Assembly: GCA_963770645.1 (NCBI GenBank)
Contig: CAVYQL010000003.1
Coordinates: 744,001-808,000 of the forward strand
Reading direction: 5' to 3'
Length of the DNA stretch: 64,000 nt
From: Bog-473 sp963770645
Lineage (GTDB): Bacteria; Actinomycetota; Acidimicrobiia; Acidimicrobiales; RAAP-2
The notes beneath the pieces were generated by a model, which saw nothing but the letters and a program-made list of their open reading frames with translations, did not search any database and had not been told where the DNA came from. A program made the translations under genes and the position numbers. Every line of letters starts with the position of its first letter. The stretch's first letter is position 1. Shown one piece after another: positions 17,950 through 26,308 of this stretch.

Positions 17950-18755
17950 AGCCGTACCCCGAGATGCCGGCCGGCCTGACGCTCGAACATGACGGACCGG
18001 TCCTTCGGCTGCGGCTCAACCGGCCGGAGCGTCGCAACAGCCTCACCGACCCCATGGTCTATGCGCTGACCGACACGGTGGACGCGGCCGCCAGTGACGA
18101 GTCCGTGCGGGTCATCGACCTGGGAGGTGAGGGCGAGCACTTCTCGTCGGGCTTCGATCTGGCGGAACGGACACCCGGCCCCGACCGCCCCCGGGTGGGC
18201 TCGGTGCACCGACGCATGAACGCGCAGGTCAACCGCCTCATCCCCGCGATGTTGACGTGCCAGACACCGATCGTCTGCACCGCCCGCGGCTGGGTCATCG
18301 GCTTGGGTCTCGATATCGTGCTCGCCACGGACTTCGCCGTGGTGGCGGAGGACGCCCGGCTCTGGGCTCCCTTCACGACCTTCGCCTTCACGCCCGACAG
18401 CGGCGCCAGCTGGCTCATACCTCGTCTCGCGGGGATGGCCCGGGCCCGCGAGATGCTCATGTTGGGCGAGAGGGTCTCGGGAGCGGATGCCGCCTCGTGG
18501 GGGCTGGTCCACCGCGCCGTGCCGACGAACGACCTGGATGCCGTCTCACAGGAGCTCGTCGATCGCCTGGCCGCCGCACCGACGGTCGCCGTCGGGCTTA
18601 CCAAGCTGTTGCTACAGCGCGCGCTCACCTCCGACCTCACGAGCCACCTGGCCGATGAGGCCTGGGCGATGGAGGTTGCCAGCCGCTCGGAGGACTTCCG
18701 CGAGTACGGGCAAGCGAGCAAGGAGAAACGCGCGCCCCGTTTCACGGGGCGATAA
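17946..18755 (+). CDS. Crotonase family protein
   Basis: This 269-residue crotonase-fold protein starts at a GTG overlapping the MaoC stop by 4 bp, so the two are co-translated. The CoA-binding and oxyanion segments are FSSGFDLAE and ARGWVIGLGLDIVLATDF. Aligned by eye with enoyl-CoA hydratase, the two catalytic Glu positions are Asp (GLGLD) and Phe (WAPFTTF), so the classical water-activating pair is missing. The C-terminal SEDFREYGQASKEKRAPRF is typical of the family. It could be an isomerase, hydrolase or lyase within the same pathway. A small hairpin overlaps the 3' end of the gene. Confidence 0.82.
   Translation: MKPYPEMPAGLTLEHDGPVLRLRLNRPERRNSLTDPMVYALTDTVDAAASDESVRVIDLGGEGEHFSSGFDLAERTPGPDRPRVGSVHRRMNAQVNRLIPAMLTCQTPIVCTARGWVIGLGLDIVLATDFAVVAEDARLWAPFTTFAFTPDSGASWLIPRLAGMARAREMLMLGERVSGADAASWGLVHRAVPTNDLDAVSQELVDRLAAAPTVAVGLTKLLLQRALTSDLTSHLADEAWAMEVASRSEDFREYGQASKEKRAPRFTGR
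18734..18750. terminator. Weak hairpin at the end of the crotonase gene
   Basis: Seven-base arms GCCCCGT/ACGGGGC with a TTC loop lie just before the stop codon. No U-tract follows. It may attenuate read-through into the CoA-transferase promoter, or be chance in GC-rich code. Confidence 0.3.
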
Positions 18756-18796
18756 CGCTCACCGCACCGAGCACGCCCGCCAAACCAGACGGCCCG

Positions 18797-18815
18797 TTCG
18801 GATATAATATTCAAG
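18797..18815 (+). promoter_or_regulatory. TA-motif site 3 with leaderless promoter
   Basis: TTCGGATATAATATTCAAG ends directly at the ATG of the CoA-transferase gene. TATAAT (18803-18808) is seven bases from the start codon, so transcription should begin at or next to the A of ATG. The motif also matches the nine-site consensus. Confidence 0.6.
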
Positions 18816-20057
18816 ATGGAATTCGCTGCAGCAGAGTCGGGCGCTGTCGCCGCGGCTGGACGGCCCCTCGAGGGTGTTCGCGTGCTCGCCATCGAGCAGA
18901 TGCAGGCACTCCCCTATGCCACCCAGCTTTTGGGGCGTCTCGGTGCTGACGTCGTCAAGATCGAACCGCTCGCCGGCGAGCTCGGCCGGGCATCGCTGCC
19001 GGCGATGTCGGACCCCGGAGGGCGCGCCGTCGGGGCGACGTTCCTGCGCAACAACTTCAACAAACGAAGCATGTGCGTCGACCTGAAGCAGCCCGAGGGA
19101 CGCCAACTCGTGCTCGACCTGGCCCCGCGCTTCGACATCTTTGCCGAGAACTTCAAGGCGGGTGCCATGGACCGCATGGGATTGGGCTACGACGACATCG
19201 TGGCGGTCCATCCGCAGGTTATTTACGCGTCGGTCTCGGGCTTTGGCAACTCCGTGCCGAGCCCATACCGTGATTGGCCCGCCTTTGCTCCGATCGTCGA
19301 GGCGATGTCGGGTGTCTACGAGATGAAGCGAAGGGAGGACCTGCCGCCGGTGGTGTCGCCCGTCGGTGCCCTCGGTGACATCGGGGCGGCGCTGTACACC
19401 TCCATCGGAGTCCTCGCCGCTCTCCGGGACCGAGACCGGACAGGACGTCCCGCATACGTTGACGTCGCGATGCTCGACGCGGTCATGGCCATGACCGACA
19501 TCGTCACGAATTACTGGTCGATGGGTGTGGATGGTGGCGACTCCGGTTCTGTCATCAACCATGGCTTTCGTGCCGCCGACGGGTGGTTCGTCATGCAGGT
19601 GGCCCGCGTGCACGTCTTCGAGCGTCTCGCTCACCTCATCGGACAACCCGAGTGGATCACCGACGAACGTTTCGCGACCCCGTACGGCTGGGTGCAGCGT
19701 CTCGATGAGGTCATCCGCCCGGCCATCGAGAAGTGGGCGGGCGGGCGAAGCCGACGGGAGGTGTGCGAAGCACTGAGCGAGGCCGGCATTGCCGCTGGCC
19801 CGTGTGCTCGGGCCGAGGAGTTGGTTGCCGATCCTCATGTCACCGCTCGACAGATGCTCGTCGGCATCAAACGGACTGATGGGGTCGACCAACCGGTGCT
19901 GGTACCCGGGAACCCGGCGCTCGTCGTCGACCACGGTGACGGTCGCGACCGACGGATCCCGTGGCTCGGGGAGCACACGGACGAGGTCTTGCGCGAAGAA
20001 CTCGGACTGACCGACGCCGCGATCAGGAACCTGCGGTCGTCTGCAGTGGTCGGATAG
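18816..20057 (+). CDS. CaiB/BaiF family (class III) CoA-transferase
   Basis: This 413-residue single-domain class III CoA-transferase has N-terminal LEGVRVLAIEQMQALPYATQ, GADVVKIEP near residue 48, and RNNFNKRSMCVDLKQPEGR. The nucleophilic Asp is in VDVAMLDAVMAM near residue 212. It transfers CoA between a donor CoA ester and an organic acid without ATP, sparing energy when a CoA ester is available. No ribosome-binding site precedes the ATG; instead a TATAAT lies seven bases upstream, so the mRNA is probably leaderless. It stands as its own transcription unit between the MaoC operon and an acyl-CoA synthetase gene. Confidence 0.88.
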   Translation: MEFAAAESGAVAAAGRPLEGVRVLAIEQMQALPYATQLLGRLGADVVKIEPLAGELGRASLPAMSDPGGRAVGATFLRNNFNKRSMCVDLKQPEGRQLVLDLAPRFDIFAENFKAGAMDRMGLGYDDIVAVHPQVIYASVSGFGNSVPSPYRDWPAFAPIVEAMSGVYEMKRREDLPPVVSPVGALGDIGAALYTSIGVLAALRDRDRTGRPAYVDVAMLDAVMAMTDIVTNYWSMGVDGGDSGSVINHGFRAADGWFVMQVARVHVFERLAHLIGQPEWITDERFATPYGWVQRLDEVIRPAIEKWAGGRSRREVCEALSEAGIAAGPCARAEELVADPHVTARQMLVGIKRTDGVDQPVLVPGNPALVVDHGDGRDRRIPWLGEHTDEVLREELGLTDAAIRNLRSSAVVG

Positions 20058-20122
20058 GCGGCTCGACCCGAGCGACGCCCGACGCGCTCCCCGGCCGCCC
20101 CGCTCCTTGACTCCCCGCCAGT

Positions 20123-20140
20123 TTCTTAACATATACAACC
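20123..20140 (-). promoter_or_regulatory. TA-motif site 4 (inverted) before acyl-CoA synthetase
   Basis: TTCTTAACATATACAACC is, on the minus strand, GGTTGTATATGTTAAGAA and fits the consensus. On the plus strand TAACAT is eight bases before GTG 20141, consistent with a leaderless or near-leaderless start. Confidence 0.5.
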
Positions 20141-21745
20141 GTGCGAGAGGACACCGAGGCCGACCACGTGCCACACGATCGAGGACCTCTCACGATCCCC
20201 GAGGCCCTGCAGCAGGCGGCCGACATCTACGGGGACGACGAGGCCCTCGTGGACGGGACAACCCGCTTCTCGTTTCGGGACTTGGCCGAACGCGTCGACC
20301 TCGTGGCGCGCGCGCTCGTCGCGAGTGGGATCGAACACGGCGACCGCGTGGCCCTGTGGGCACCCAACAGCGCCGCATGGGTGGTCACGAGTTTCGCCGT
20401 CTACACGACTGGCGCGGTGCTGGTGCCTCTGAACACCCGATACCGAGGCGAGGAAGCGGGCCACGTCCTGCGCACCTCGCGGGCGCGCCTGCTCTTCGCC
20501 GTGACCGACCTACTCGGCTCCGACCTGGTCTCATTGCTAGACGATGTGCCCGTGCTCGAAGCTCTCGAGGAGATCGTGGTGCTGGAGGGCCCGCCACGAC
20601 CGGGCTGCACGACGCTGACCGAGTTCAGCGCCCGAGGCACCGCGACCCACGCCCGAGAGGTGGAACGCCGCCGGGCCGCCCTGGACGAGGACGACGCATC
20701 AGACATCGTCTTCACCTCGGGCACGACCGGCAAGCCCAAAGGCGCGGTGCTCGCGCACGGCGCCAGTGTCCGCACGTACTGGGCGTGGTCAGATTTGGTC
20801 GGCCTGCGGAGAGGCGACCGCTACCTCGTGGTCTATCCGTTCTTCCACACGGCCGGGCTGAAGTCCGGCATTCTGGCGTGCGTGCTGCGGGGTGCGACCA
20901 TCCTGCCCCACGCCGTGTTCGACGTCGGGCCGGTGATGGAGCGCGTGGCGTCGGAGCGGATCACCATGTTGCCCGGGCCCCCCACCGTCTTTCAGTCCAT
21001 TCTCAATCATCCCGACTTCGCGTCGTTCGATCTGTCCTCCTTGCGCCTCTCGGTGACCGGGGCCGCCACCGTCCCCGTGGACGTGGTTCGCCGGATGCGC
21101 GACGAGCTGCGTTTCGAGACGGTCGTGACGGGCTACGGCCTGACCGAGACCACGGGCACGGTCAGCATGTGCCGTCACGACGACCCGCCCGAAGTGATCG
21201 CCACCACGGTGGGCCATCCCCTTCCCGGGGTGAGCGTGCGCATCGCGGACGACGCCGGTCAGTCCGTCGTCGCGGGCGAGCCGGGTGAGATCTTGGTTCG
21301 CGGGTTCAATGTCATGAAGGAGTACTTCGAAGATCCGGCGGCGACAAAAGAGGCGATCGACGAGAATGGATGGCTCCGTACGGGGGACATCGGCATCGTC
21401 GACGGTGACGGCAACCTGCGCATCACGGATCGCAAAAAGGACATGTACATCGTCGGCGGTTTCAACGCCTACCCGGCGGAGATCGAAGGCATCATTACCA
21501 GCCATCCACAGGTGGGCCAGGTCGCAGTGGTGGGTATGCCTGATGATCGGCTGGGGGAAGTCGGGGTCGCCTTCGTCGTGCCGCGGTCCGGTCAGACGGT
21601 CGACCCCGACGAGCTCGTGGCGTGGTGCCGTGACCACATGGCGAACTTCAAAGTCCCGCGATCGGTACGGGTCGTCGACTCGCTCCCGCTGAATCCCACG
21701 GGCAAAGTGATGAAGTTCGAACTGCGGGCTCAACTCAACGGGTGA
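20141..21745 (+). CDS. Acyl-CoA synthetase, FadD3-like
   Basis: This 534-residue AMP-forming CoA ligase has P-loop FTSGTTGKPKGAV near residue 190, GYGLTETTG near 330, ENGWLRTGDIGIVD near 407, DRKKDMYIVGGFNAYPAEIE near 428 and catalytic Lys in LNPTGKVMKFEL. The overall sequence, including MKEYFEDPAATKEAID, resembles actinobacterial FadD3, which activates a steroid-derived bicyclic propanoate (HIP). That resemblance is suggestive but not proof of substrate. The start is GTG 20141, immediately downstream of a TA motif with no ribosome-binding site. It is convergent with the ThDP-like gene. It likely activates an entry or mid-pathway carboxylate. Confidence 0.85.
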   Translation: MREDTEADHVPHDRGPLTIPEALQQAADIYGDDEALVDGTTRFSFRDLAERVDLVARALVASGIEHGDRVALWAPNSAAWVVTSFAVYTTGAVLVPLNTRYRGEEAGHVLRTSRARLLFAVTDLLGSDLVSLLDDVPVLEALEEIVVLEGPPRPGCTTLTEFSARGTATHAREVERRRAALDEDDASDIVFTSGTTGKPKGAVLAHGASVRTYWAWSDLVGLRRGDRYLVVYPFFHTAGLKSGILACVLRGATILPHAVFDVGPVMERVASERITMLPGPPTVFQSILNHPDFASFDLSSLRLSVTGAATVPVDVVRRMRDELRFETVVTGYGLTETTGTVSMCRHDDPPEVIATTVGHPLPGVSVRIADDAGQSVVAGEPGEILVRGFNVMKEYFEDPAATKEAIDENGWLRTGDIGIVDGDGNLRITDRKKDMYIVGGFNAYPAEIEGIITSHPQVGQVAVVGMPDDRLGEVGVAFVVPRSGQTVDPDELVAWCRDHMANFKVPRSVRVVDSLPLNPTGKVMKFELRAQLNG

Positions 21746-21787
21746 TTTCGGACTCCGTCGGAGGGACGCCGCCGTCGATCGTCTGGT

Positions 21788-23077
21788 TCAGGTCCAGGCC
21801 ACGATCGGCCCGGCCGCCTCGATCATCTCCGGCAGCTGACGCGGGTCGGTGGCCAGGGTGCACGGTGCGCCCCCTGCCGGTAGCCCGCCGAGGATCAACC
21901 GACGCAGCCGCTCCACGTGGGCATTGGCGTCGAGGTGATCGCCGTCGGGATCCCACGCCTCGACCGGGACCGCGATCCCGAGCGCAGCCGCCGCGTCCAC
22001 CACCGCAGTGGTTGCCTCCGCTTCGGCGAGATCGATCACGGCCAAGGCCGGACGGCCAGGGTGGCGGAGCAGCGAGACGGCGGCGCAGGCCGCGGCAAAC
22101 CCCCGTACTGACGTCGGCGGAACGATGACCGCCCCGAGCCGGGTCGTGCCGAGCGTGCGCGCCACCCAGAAGCCGGCGTCGCCGGCGTCGGCCGCAACCA
22201 GCGCGCCGGCGGCGACACAATCCGCGTAGTGCAACGTCGCCCGGCTGGGTGGCAGCGGACTCACTGCGACACGCCAACCCCGCTGGGTCACCTCGGCCAG
22301 GCGCGCCCGCACGGGCGGCATGGTCAATGGTGGGCGACGGCCGGGACGGCACCGTTCGGCGAGCGGGGCCAGACCGGCCGGAGGAACCGTGATTGCGGGA
22401 GCCAGCCGCCATCGCTCCTCAGGAGCTTCAGCTGGGTCCAAGCCCGTCGCGATGATCAGGTCGGCGCGGTCGAGCTCGCTGAGCATGAAGTCATCGGCCT
22501 GCAGCCCCACCGTCGCCAGATGATGCCGGCTCCTCCAGTCGAAGACCCCCTTCGCTCCCCAGGTGTTCAAGACGCCGACCCCGGCCGAGACGGCTAGATC
22601 GTGCAGACCTGGGACAGCCCCGTCGCGAATGACGCCGGGGCCGGCCAAGACGACCACGGCGACGGCGGTGTCCGTCGCCGTGACGGTTTCGTCGAGCGGC
22701 TCGATCCAATTGTCGTCGCGTGCAGCGGGGGACGGCACGGAGCCCTCGACCGGCTGATCCGGGTCGAGGGTGATACGGAGCTCCACCTCCTCGTTGGACG
22801 ACAAGGCGGGAACCGCCGCCACCAGTGCGTCGGGCGAGTCCGCCACAACGGTGCGGCAGGCCCCGGCACCGAGTCCGGGCAACCAGAACACGCCGTCGCC
22901 TCGGTGAGTCGCGGCGCGCACCCCGTGCACCCTTTGGTGAGCCGCGGCGAACAGCGGTGCCACCGCTCCGGCCACCGGTACCACCTCGAGCGCACCAAAG
23001 GGTGCTCCGTAGGTGGCATCGATGCCCGAGACAAGCGCCACCCGTCGCCAGAGCTCGGCCGCCCGGACGACGGTCAC
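21788..23077 (-). CDS. Degenerate thiamine-diphosphate-enzyme-like protein
   Basis: This 429-residue protein reads like a ThDP-dependent enzyme with an eroded cofactor site. The middle (~130-240) matches the central domain: VLAGPGVIRDGAVPGLHDLA, then GVLNTWGAKGVFDWRSRHH and DLIIATGLDP. The N-terminal part resembles a shortened PYR-type domain. The last ~150 residues resemble the PP domain, but the Mg/ThDP motif GDGx(~25)N is not recognisable (ALAVIDLAEAEAT at that place). The start is GTG 23077; upstream frame is read-through of the crotonase gene. It is the last gene of the minus operon acyl-CoA dehydrogenase/crotonase/crotonase. It may bind CoA or nucleotides or serve a structural role. Function is uncertain. 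Confidence 0.6.
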   Translation of the reverse strand: MTVVRAAELWRRVALVSGIDATYGAPFGALEVVPVAGAVAPLFAAAHQRVHGVRAATHRGDGVFWLPGLGAGACRTVVADSPDALVAAVPALSSNEEVELRITLDPDQPVEGSVPSPAARDDNWIEPLDETVTATDTAVAVVVLAGPGVIRDGAVPGLHDLAVSAGVGVLNTWGAKGVFDWRSRHHLATVGLQADDFMLSELDRADLIIATGLDPAEAPEERWRLAPAITVPPAGLAPLAERCRPGRRPPLTMPPVRARLAEVTQRGWRVAVSPLPPSRATLHYADCVAAGALVAADAGDAGFWVARTLGTTRLGAVIVPPTSVRGFAAACAAVSLLRHPGRPALAVIDLAEAEATTAVVDAAAALGIAVPVEAWDPDGDHLDANAHVERLRRLILGGLPAGGAPCTLATDPRQLPEMIEAAGPIVAWT

Positions 23078-23111
23078 GTGGTCAACTCGACCGCGACAAT
23101 GCGCCGCCCGT

Positions 23112-23921
23112 TCAACCCGCGTCGGACCCTTCACTCGAGGCCCACTGCGGCTCCCGCTTCTCGGCGAAGGCCTGGGGGCCTTCGACCTGGTCGGGATGGC
23201 CCCACATGGAAACCAACTCGGTGGCGCCCGCTTTGCAGGCGTCGGTGAGCCCATGCTCGAGGGCACCCCACAGCGCCCGCTTCGTGGCCGCCATGGCGGC
23301 GGGTGAATTACGAGCAATCTTCTCGGCCAGCTCTTGGGCCTCCTCACGCAGGCGTTCGGGCGGATCGACCACCTGGCTGATCATGCCCAGCGCGAGCGCG
23401 CGCTCGGCCGACATGCGCTCGTGCCGTCCGACCAGGGCCATGCGCAGTACCGCTTCGAAGGGCATGCGCCGGGCCAGGCCGATCAGCTCGTAGGCCGCCA
23501 CCTGTCCCACCGACACGTGGGGGTCGAAGAACGTGGCGTCGGAGGCCGCCAGCACGATGTCGGCGTCGGCGATCCAGTGGAATCCCCCGCCAGCGCAGAT
23601 CCCGTTCACCGCCGTGATCACCGGCTTCCATACTTCGTTGTGCCAGGACGTGAAATGGAAGTCGAACTTTTCGCTCGACTCGCGATAGCGCTCGAACCCG
23701 ATGCCGTCGGATGCGATCTCGATCACGTCCACGCCCGTCTGAAAGGCCTTGCCCTCCCCGGTGTGCACGATGACCCGCACCGTCGGATCGGAGTCCAACT
23801 CCTTCCACGCCTCGGCAAACTCGTCGCGCATGGCGTTGTTCATGGCGTTGAGGCGCTCTGGGCGATTGTTGATCAACCAGCCAACCGGGCCGTGGCGCTC
23901 TATCTTCAGGGTTTCGTACAC
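23112..23921 (-). CDS. Crotonase family protein, His/His subtype (copy A)
   Basis: This 269-residue crotonase-fold protein has oxyanion segments AFQTGVDVIEI and NGICAGGGFHWIADADI. Both catalytic Glu positions of enoyl-CoA hydratase are His by eye alignment (GGGFH and FFDPHVSVG), the same as in copy B. This defines a distinct subtype. The start is GTG 23921 with GAGAGGGA about nine bases upstream. The 3' 435 bp are nearly identical to copy B (one mismatch, Pro versus Thr in the FFDxHVS motif), whereas the 5' halves are diverged. It lies 31 bp after copy B and 34 bp before the ThDP-like gene in one operon. A His base recalls other crotonase-fold enzymes such as 4-chlorobenzoyl-CoA dehalogenase, but the reaction is unknown. 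Confidence 0.82.
   Translation of the reverse strand: MYETLKIERHGPVGWLINNRPERLNAMNNAMRDEFAEAWKELDSDPTVRVIVHTGEGKAFQTGVDVIEIASDGIGFERYRESSEKFDFHFTSWHNEVWKPVITAVNGICAGGGFHWIADADIVLAASDATFFDPHVSVGQVAAYELIGLARRMPFEAVLRMALVGRHERMSAERALALGMISQVVDPPERLREEAQELAEKIARNSPAAMAATKRALWGALEHGLTDACKAGATELVSMWGHPDQVEGPQAFAEKREPQWASSEGSDAG
23136..23570. repeat. 435-bp direct repeat, copy 1 (crotonase 3' half)
   Basis: It is identical to 23986-24420 except for one base (G at 23522, T at 24372). Flanking sequence is clearly diverged. It looks like a gene-conversion tract between tandem paralogues. Confidence 0.95.
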
Positions 23922-23952
23922 CGTTGCGGGTCCCTCTCGTTGGTTCTCGACG

Positions 23953-24777
23953 TCACCCTTCCGGGGTGGGTCGTGCGGTCGTCGGCGAGGCCCACTGCGG
24001 CTCCCGCTTCTCGGCGAAGGCCTGGGGGCCTTCGACCTGGTCGGGATGGCCCCACATGGAAACCAACTCGGTGGCGCCCGCTTTGCAGGCGTCGGTGAGC
24101 CCATGCTCGAGGGCACCCCACAGCGCCCGCTTCGTGGCCGCCATGGCGGCGGGTGAATTACGAGCAATCTTCTCGGCCAGCTCTTGGGCCTCCTCACGCA
24201 GGCGTTCGGGCGGATCGACCACCTGGCTGATCATGCCCAGCGCGAGCGCGCGCTCGGCCGACATGCGCTCGTGCCGTCCGACCAGGGCCATGCGCAGTAC
24301 CGCTTCGAAGGGCATGCGCCGGGCCAGGCCGATCAGCTCGTAGGCCGCCACCTGTCCCACCGACACGTGGGTGTCGAAGAACGTGGCGTCGGAGGCCGCC
24401 AGCACGATGTCGGCGTCGGCCACGAAATGGAGCCCGCCGCCCACGCAGATCCCGTTCACCGCTGCGATGACGGGCTTCCACACCGAGTTCTGACAAGACG
24501 TCAAGCGCAGCTCGGCACGGCGCGTGCGCCCAGACTGCTTGCGAAGCGCGTCGGGATTTCGGCTGAGCTGGACCACGTCGAGGCCAGTCTGGAACACGCC
24601 GCTCTGTCCCGTGTTCACGATCACCCGAACATCGGGATCTTCGTCCAGCTCGCGCCAGGCAGCTTCGAGCTCGTCGAGCATGACGGCATCCATGGCGTTG
24701 CCTGACTGGGGGCGATTGAAGATGAGCCATCCGACCGGGCCCTCGCGTGTCACCAGAAGCGTGGAGTACGTGTTCAA
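23953..24777 (-). CDS. Crotonase family protein, His/His subtype (copy B)
   Basis: This ~274-residue paralogue of the preceding crotonase has FQTGLDVVQL and NGICVGGGLHFVADADI, with His at both expected Glu positions (GGGLH, FFDTHVSVG). The start is chosen at TTG 24777, which overlaps the acyl-CoA dehydrogenase stop (TTGA), has AAGAGG about ten bases upstream and aligns with copy A's start. GTG 24798 would add seven residues. The last ~145 codons are shared with copy A almost base for base, pointing to recent conversion that keeps the C-terminal (trimerisation and substrate) half uniform while the N-terminal halves diverge. Different N-terminal halves could give different substrates or form mixed oligomers. 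Confidence 0.8.
   Translation of the reverse strand: MNTYSTLLVTREGPVGWLIFNRPQSGNAMDAVMLDELEAAWRELDEDPDVRVIVNTGQSGVFQTGLDVVQLSRNPDALRKQSGRTRRAELRLTSCQNSVWKPVIAAVNGICVGGGLHFVADADIVLAASDATFFDTHVSVGQVAAYELIGLARRMPFEAVLRMALVGRHERMSAERALALGMISQVVDPPERLREEAQELAEKIARNSPAAMAATKRALWGALEHGLTDACKAGATELVSMWGHPDQVEGPQAFAEKREPQWASPTTARPTPEG
23986..24420. repeat. 435-bp direct repeat, copy 2 (crotonase 3' half)
   Basis: Partner of 23136-23570 with an offset of exactly 850 bp and a single mismatch. It covers the 3' half of crotonase copy B. Confidence 0.95.
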
Positions 24778-26093
24778 CTGCGCGGCACCTCTTGCCACGG
24801 CAACGAGGCATACGGATCCGGTTCGCGGGGCAACCCGAGAACACGCTCGCCGAGAATGTTCTTGTTGATCTCGGTCGTCCCTCCCTCGATCGTATTGGCC
24901 CGGCTGCGCAGCATCCCCCGGACTTCGTGGGGCAGCGATGCGGCGTAGTCCCCCAAGTCCTCCGCCCAGGCGGTCGCCGCCATGCCCAGAACGGACGTGG
25001 CCGCAAGCTGGATACGTTGGTTCAGCTCACCCTGATGGACCTTGCCGACCGAGCTCTCCGGGCCGGGAGGGCGCCCGGTGCGGGCCTGGCTACGTACCCG
25101 CTGGTTCGTCCATTCTCGGACACGCTCCTCGCAGTAGAGGCGCATGATCTCGTCGCGGAGCACGGGATCGCCCCACCCACCTGTCCCGGCTTCAGCGCTG
25201 CGACGCTTCGCGAGCCGAATGAGATAGCCAACGCTCGACCCACCGATGCGGTCCACGCCACCAGAGCCGGCGCCCGACACCATCTGGCGCTCCCCGGACA
25301 GGGTGGAGTTGGCGACCTTCCACCCGGCACCCACGTCGCCCACTCGGCACGTATCGGGGACCCGTGCCGCGCTGAGGAACACCTCGTTGAAATCGACCTC
25401 GCCGCCCATGTGACGCAATGGACGAACCTCAACGCCGGGTTGGTGGAGATCGATGAGGAAATACGTCAGCCCCTGGCGTTTGGGTACGTCGACGTCGGTA
25501 CGGGCAAGCAACACGGCCCAGTCCGAGACGTGCGCCCACGTGGTCCACACCTTCTGGCCGGTGACCACCCAGTCTTCCCCGTCGCGCTCTGCCCGCGTGG
25601 CCAGCGATGCGAGGTCGGAACCGGCACCCGGCTCGCTGAAGAGCTGGCACCAGGCCTCTTCGTTGCGAACGATCGGAGGGAGAAAACGAAGCCGCTGCTC
25701 CTCGGTACCGTGCGCGAAGAGGGCGGGCGCAGCCAAGTTGAGTCCAAGCGGATTGAGGCGACCCAGGTTGAACGGGCTGAGCTCCTGTTCGACCCGTCGC
25801 GCCGCATCCGGCGAGAGATCGAGCCCGCCGTAGGCGCGAGGCCAGGTGGCAGCGACCAGCCCGGATCTTCCAAAGACGGGATACCACGCCTCGTAGTCGG
25901 CCCTCGACCTGACTTCTCGAACCGCGCTCGGTCCGCCCCGGCGACCGGCTTCGAGCCACGACGCGGGGAGCGCCGACGAAATCCAGATTCGCACCGCCTC
26001 GACGACCTCGTTGACGGAGGCGTTGGCTGGCACCGACAGAAGCGCTCCGGTCTCGTCGTTGGTGGAGCCGGGAGCAGCAAGCGACTTCGTCAT
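24774..26093 (-). CDS. Acyl-CoA dehydrogenase (FadE type)
   Basis: This 439-residue FAD-dependent acyl-CoA dehydrogenase is a paralogue of 15010-16290. Visible are AWCQLFSEPGAGSDLASLATRAER, VVTGQKVWTTWAHVSDWAVLLART, KVHQGELNQRIQLAATSVLGM and the C-terminal IEGGTTEINKNILGERVLGLPREP. As in its paralogue, the medium-chain-type catalytic Glu position is Gly. ATG 26093 is the preferred start because the fold begins shortly after; the frame stays open to 26174 but without homology. It is the first gene of the operon with two crotonases and the ThDP-like protein. Two such FadE proteins could act separately or as an alpha2beta2 heterotetramer, as known for steroid-degrading FadE pairs. Confidence 0.85.
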   Translation of the reverse strand: MTKSLAAPGSTNDETGALLSVPANASVNEVVEAVRIWISSALPASWLEAGRRGGPSAVREVRSRADYEAWYPVFGRSGLVAATWPRAYGGLDLSPDAARRVEQELSPFNLGRLNPLGLNLAAPALFAHGTEEQRLRFLPPIVRNEEAWCQLFSEPGAGSDLASLATRAERDGEDWVVTGQKVWTTWAHVSDWAVLLARTDVDVPKRQGLTYFLIDLHQPGVEVRPLRHMGGEVDFNEVFLSAARVPDTCRVGDVGAGWKVANSTLSGERQMVSGAGSGGVDRIGGSSVGYLIRLAKRRSAEAGTGGWGDPVLRDEIMRLYCEERVREWTNQRVRSQARTGRPPGPESSVGKVHQGELNQRIQLAATSVLGMAATAWAEDLGDYAASLPHEVRGMLRSRANTIEGGTTEINKNILGERVLGLPREPDPYASLPWQEVPRS

Positions 26094-26217
26094 CGGCTCA
26101 TACGACCATTGTGCGCGGCATGACCATGCCACCCATCCCCTCTCGGAGGTCGCCCACCTCGTCGACCGGCCCATCGGTCATGGCACGAACACCCTCGGCC
26201 AGTGTTCCACTCGTCAG

Positions 26218-26235
26218 ATTGTATATTTTATCATG
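26218..26235 (+). promoter_or_regulatory. TA-motif site 5
   Basis: ATTGTATATTTTATCATG lies in the divergent region between the acyl-CoA dehydrogenase operon and the GntR gene. On the minus strand it contains TAAAAT, which would start transcription about 120 bases before the dehydrogenase ATG. Confidence 0.5.
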
Positions 26236-26291
26236 TCGGCCGTTCGGCGGGCCAGCACAGCAGCCGAAAACGCCGGTACGGACCGCGAGGT

Positions 26292-26308
26292 CGCATAACA
26301 TATACGTA
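26292..26308 (-). promoter_or_regulatory. TA-motif site 6 (inverted), at the GntR start codon
   Basis: CGCATAACATATACGTA is TACGTATATGTTATGCG on the minus strand. It touches the ATG of the GntR regulator. TAACAT is six bases before the ATG, so the transcript is likely leaderless and the site is well placed for autorepression. Confidence 0.55.

Noticed and set aside
23078..23347. N-terminal extension of the ThDP-like frame (starting MRRPKSWPRR)
   Set aside because: It is an alternative-frame reading of the crotonase gene. The same peptide appears again at 24197 because of the 435-bp repeat, which shows that it is a shadow.
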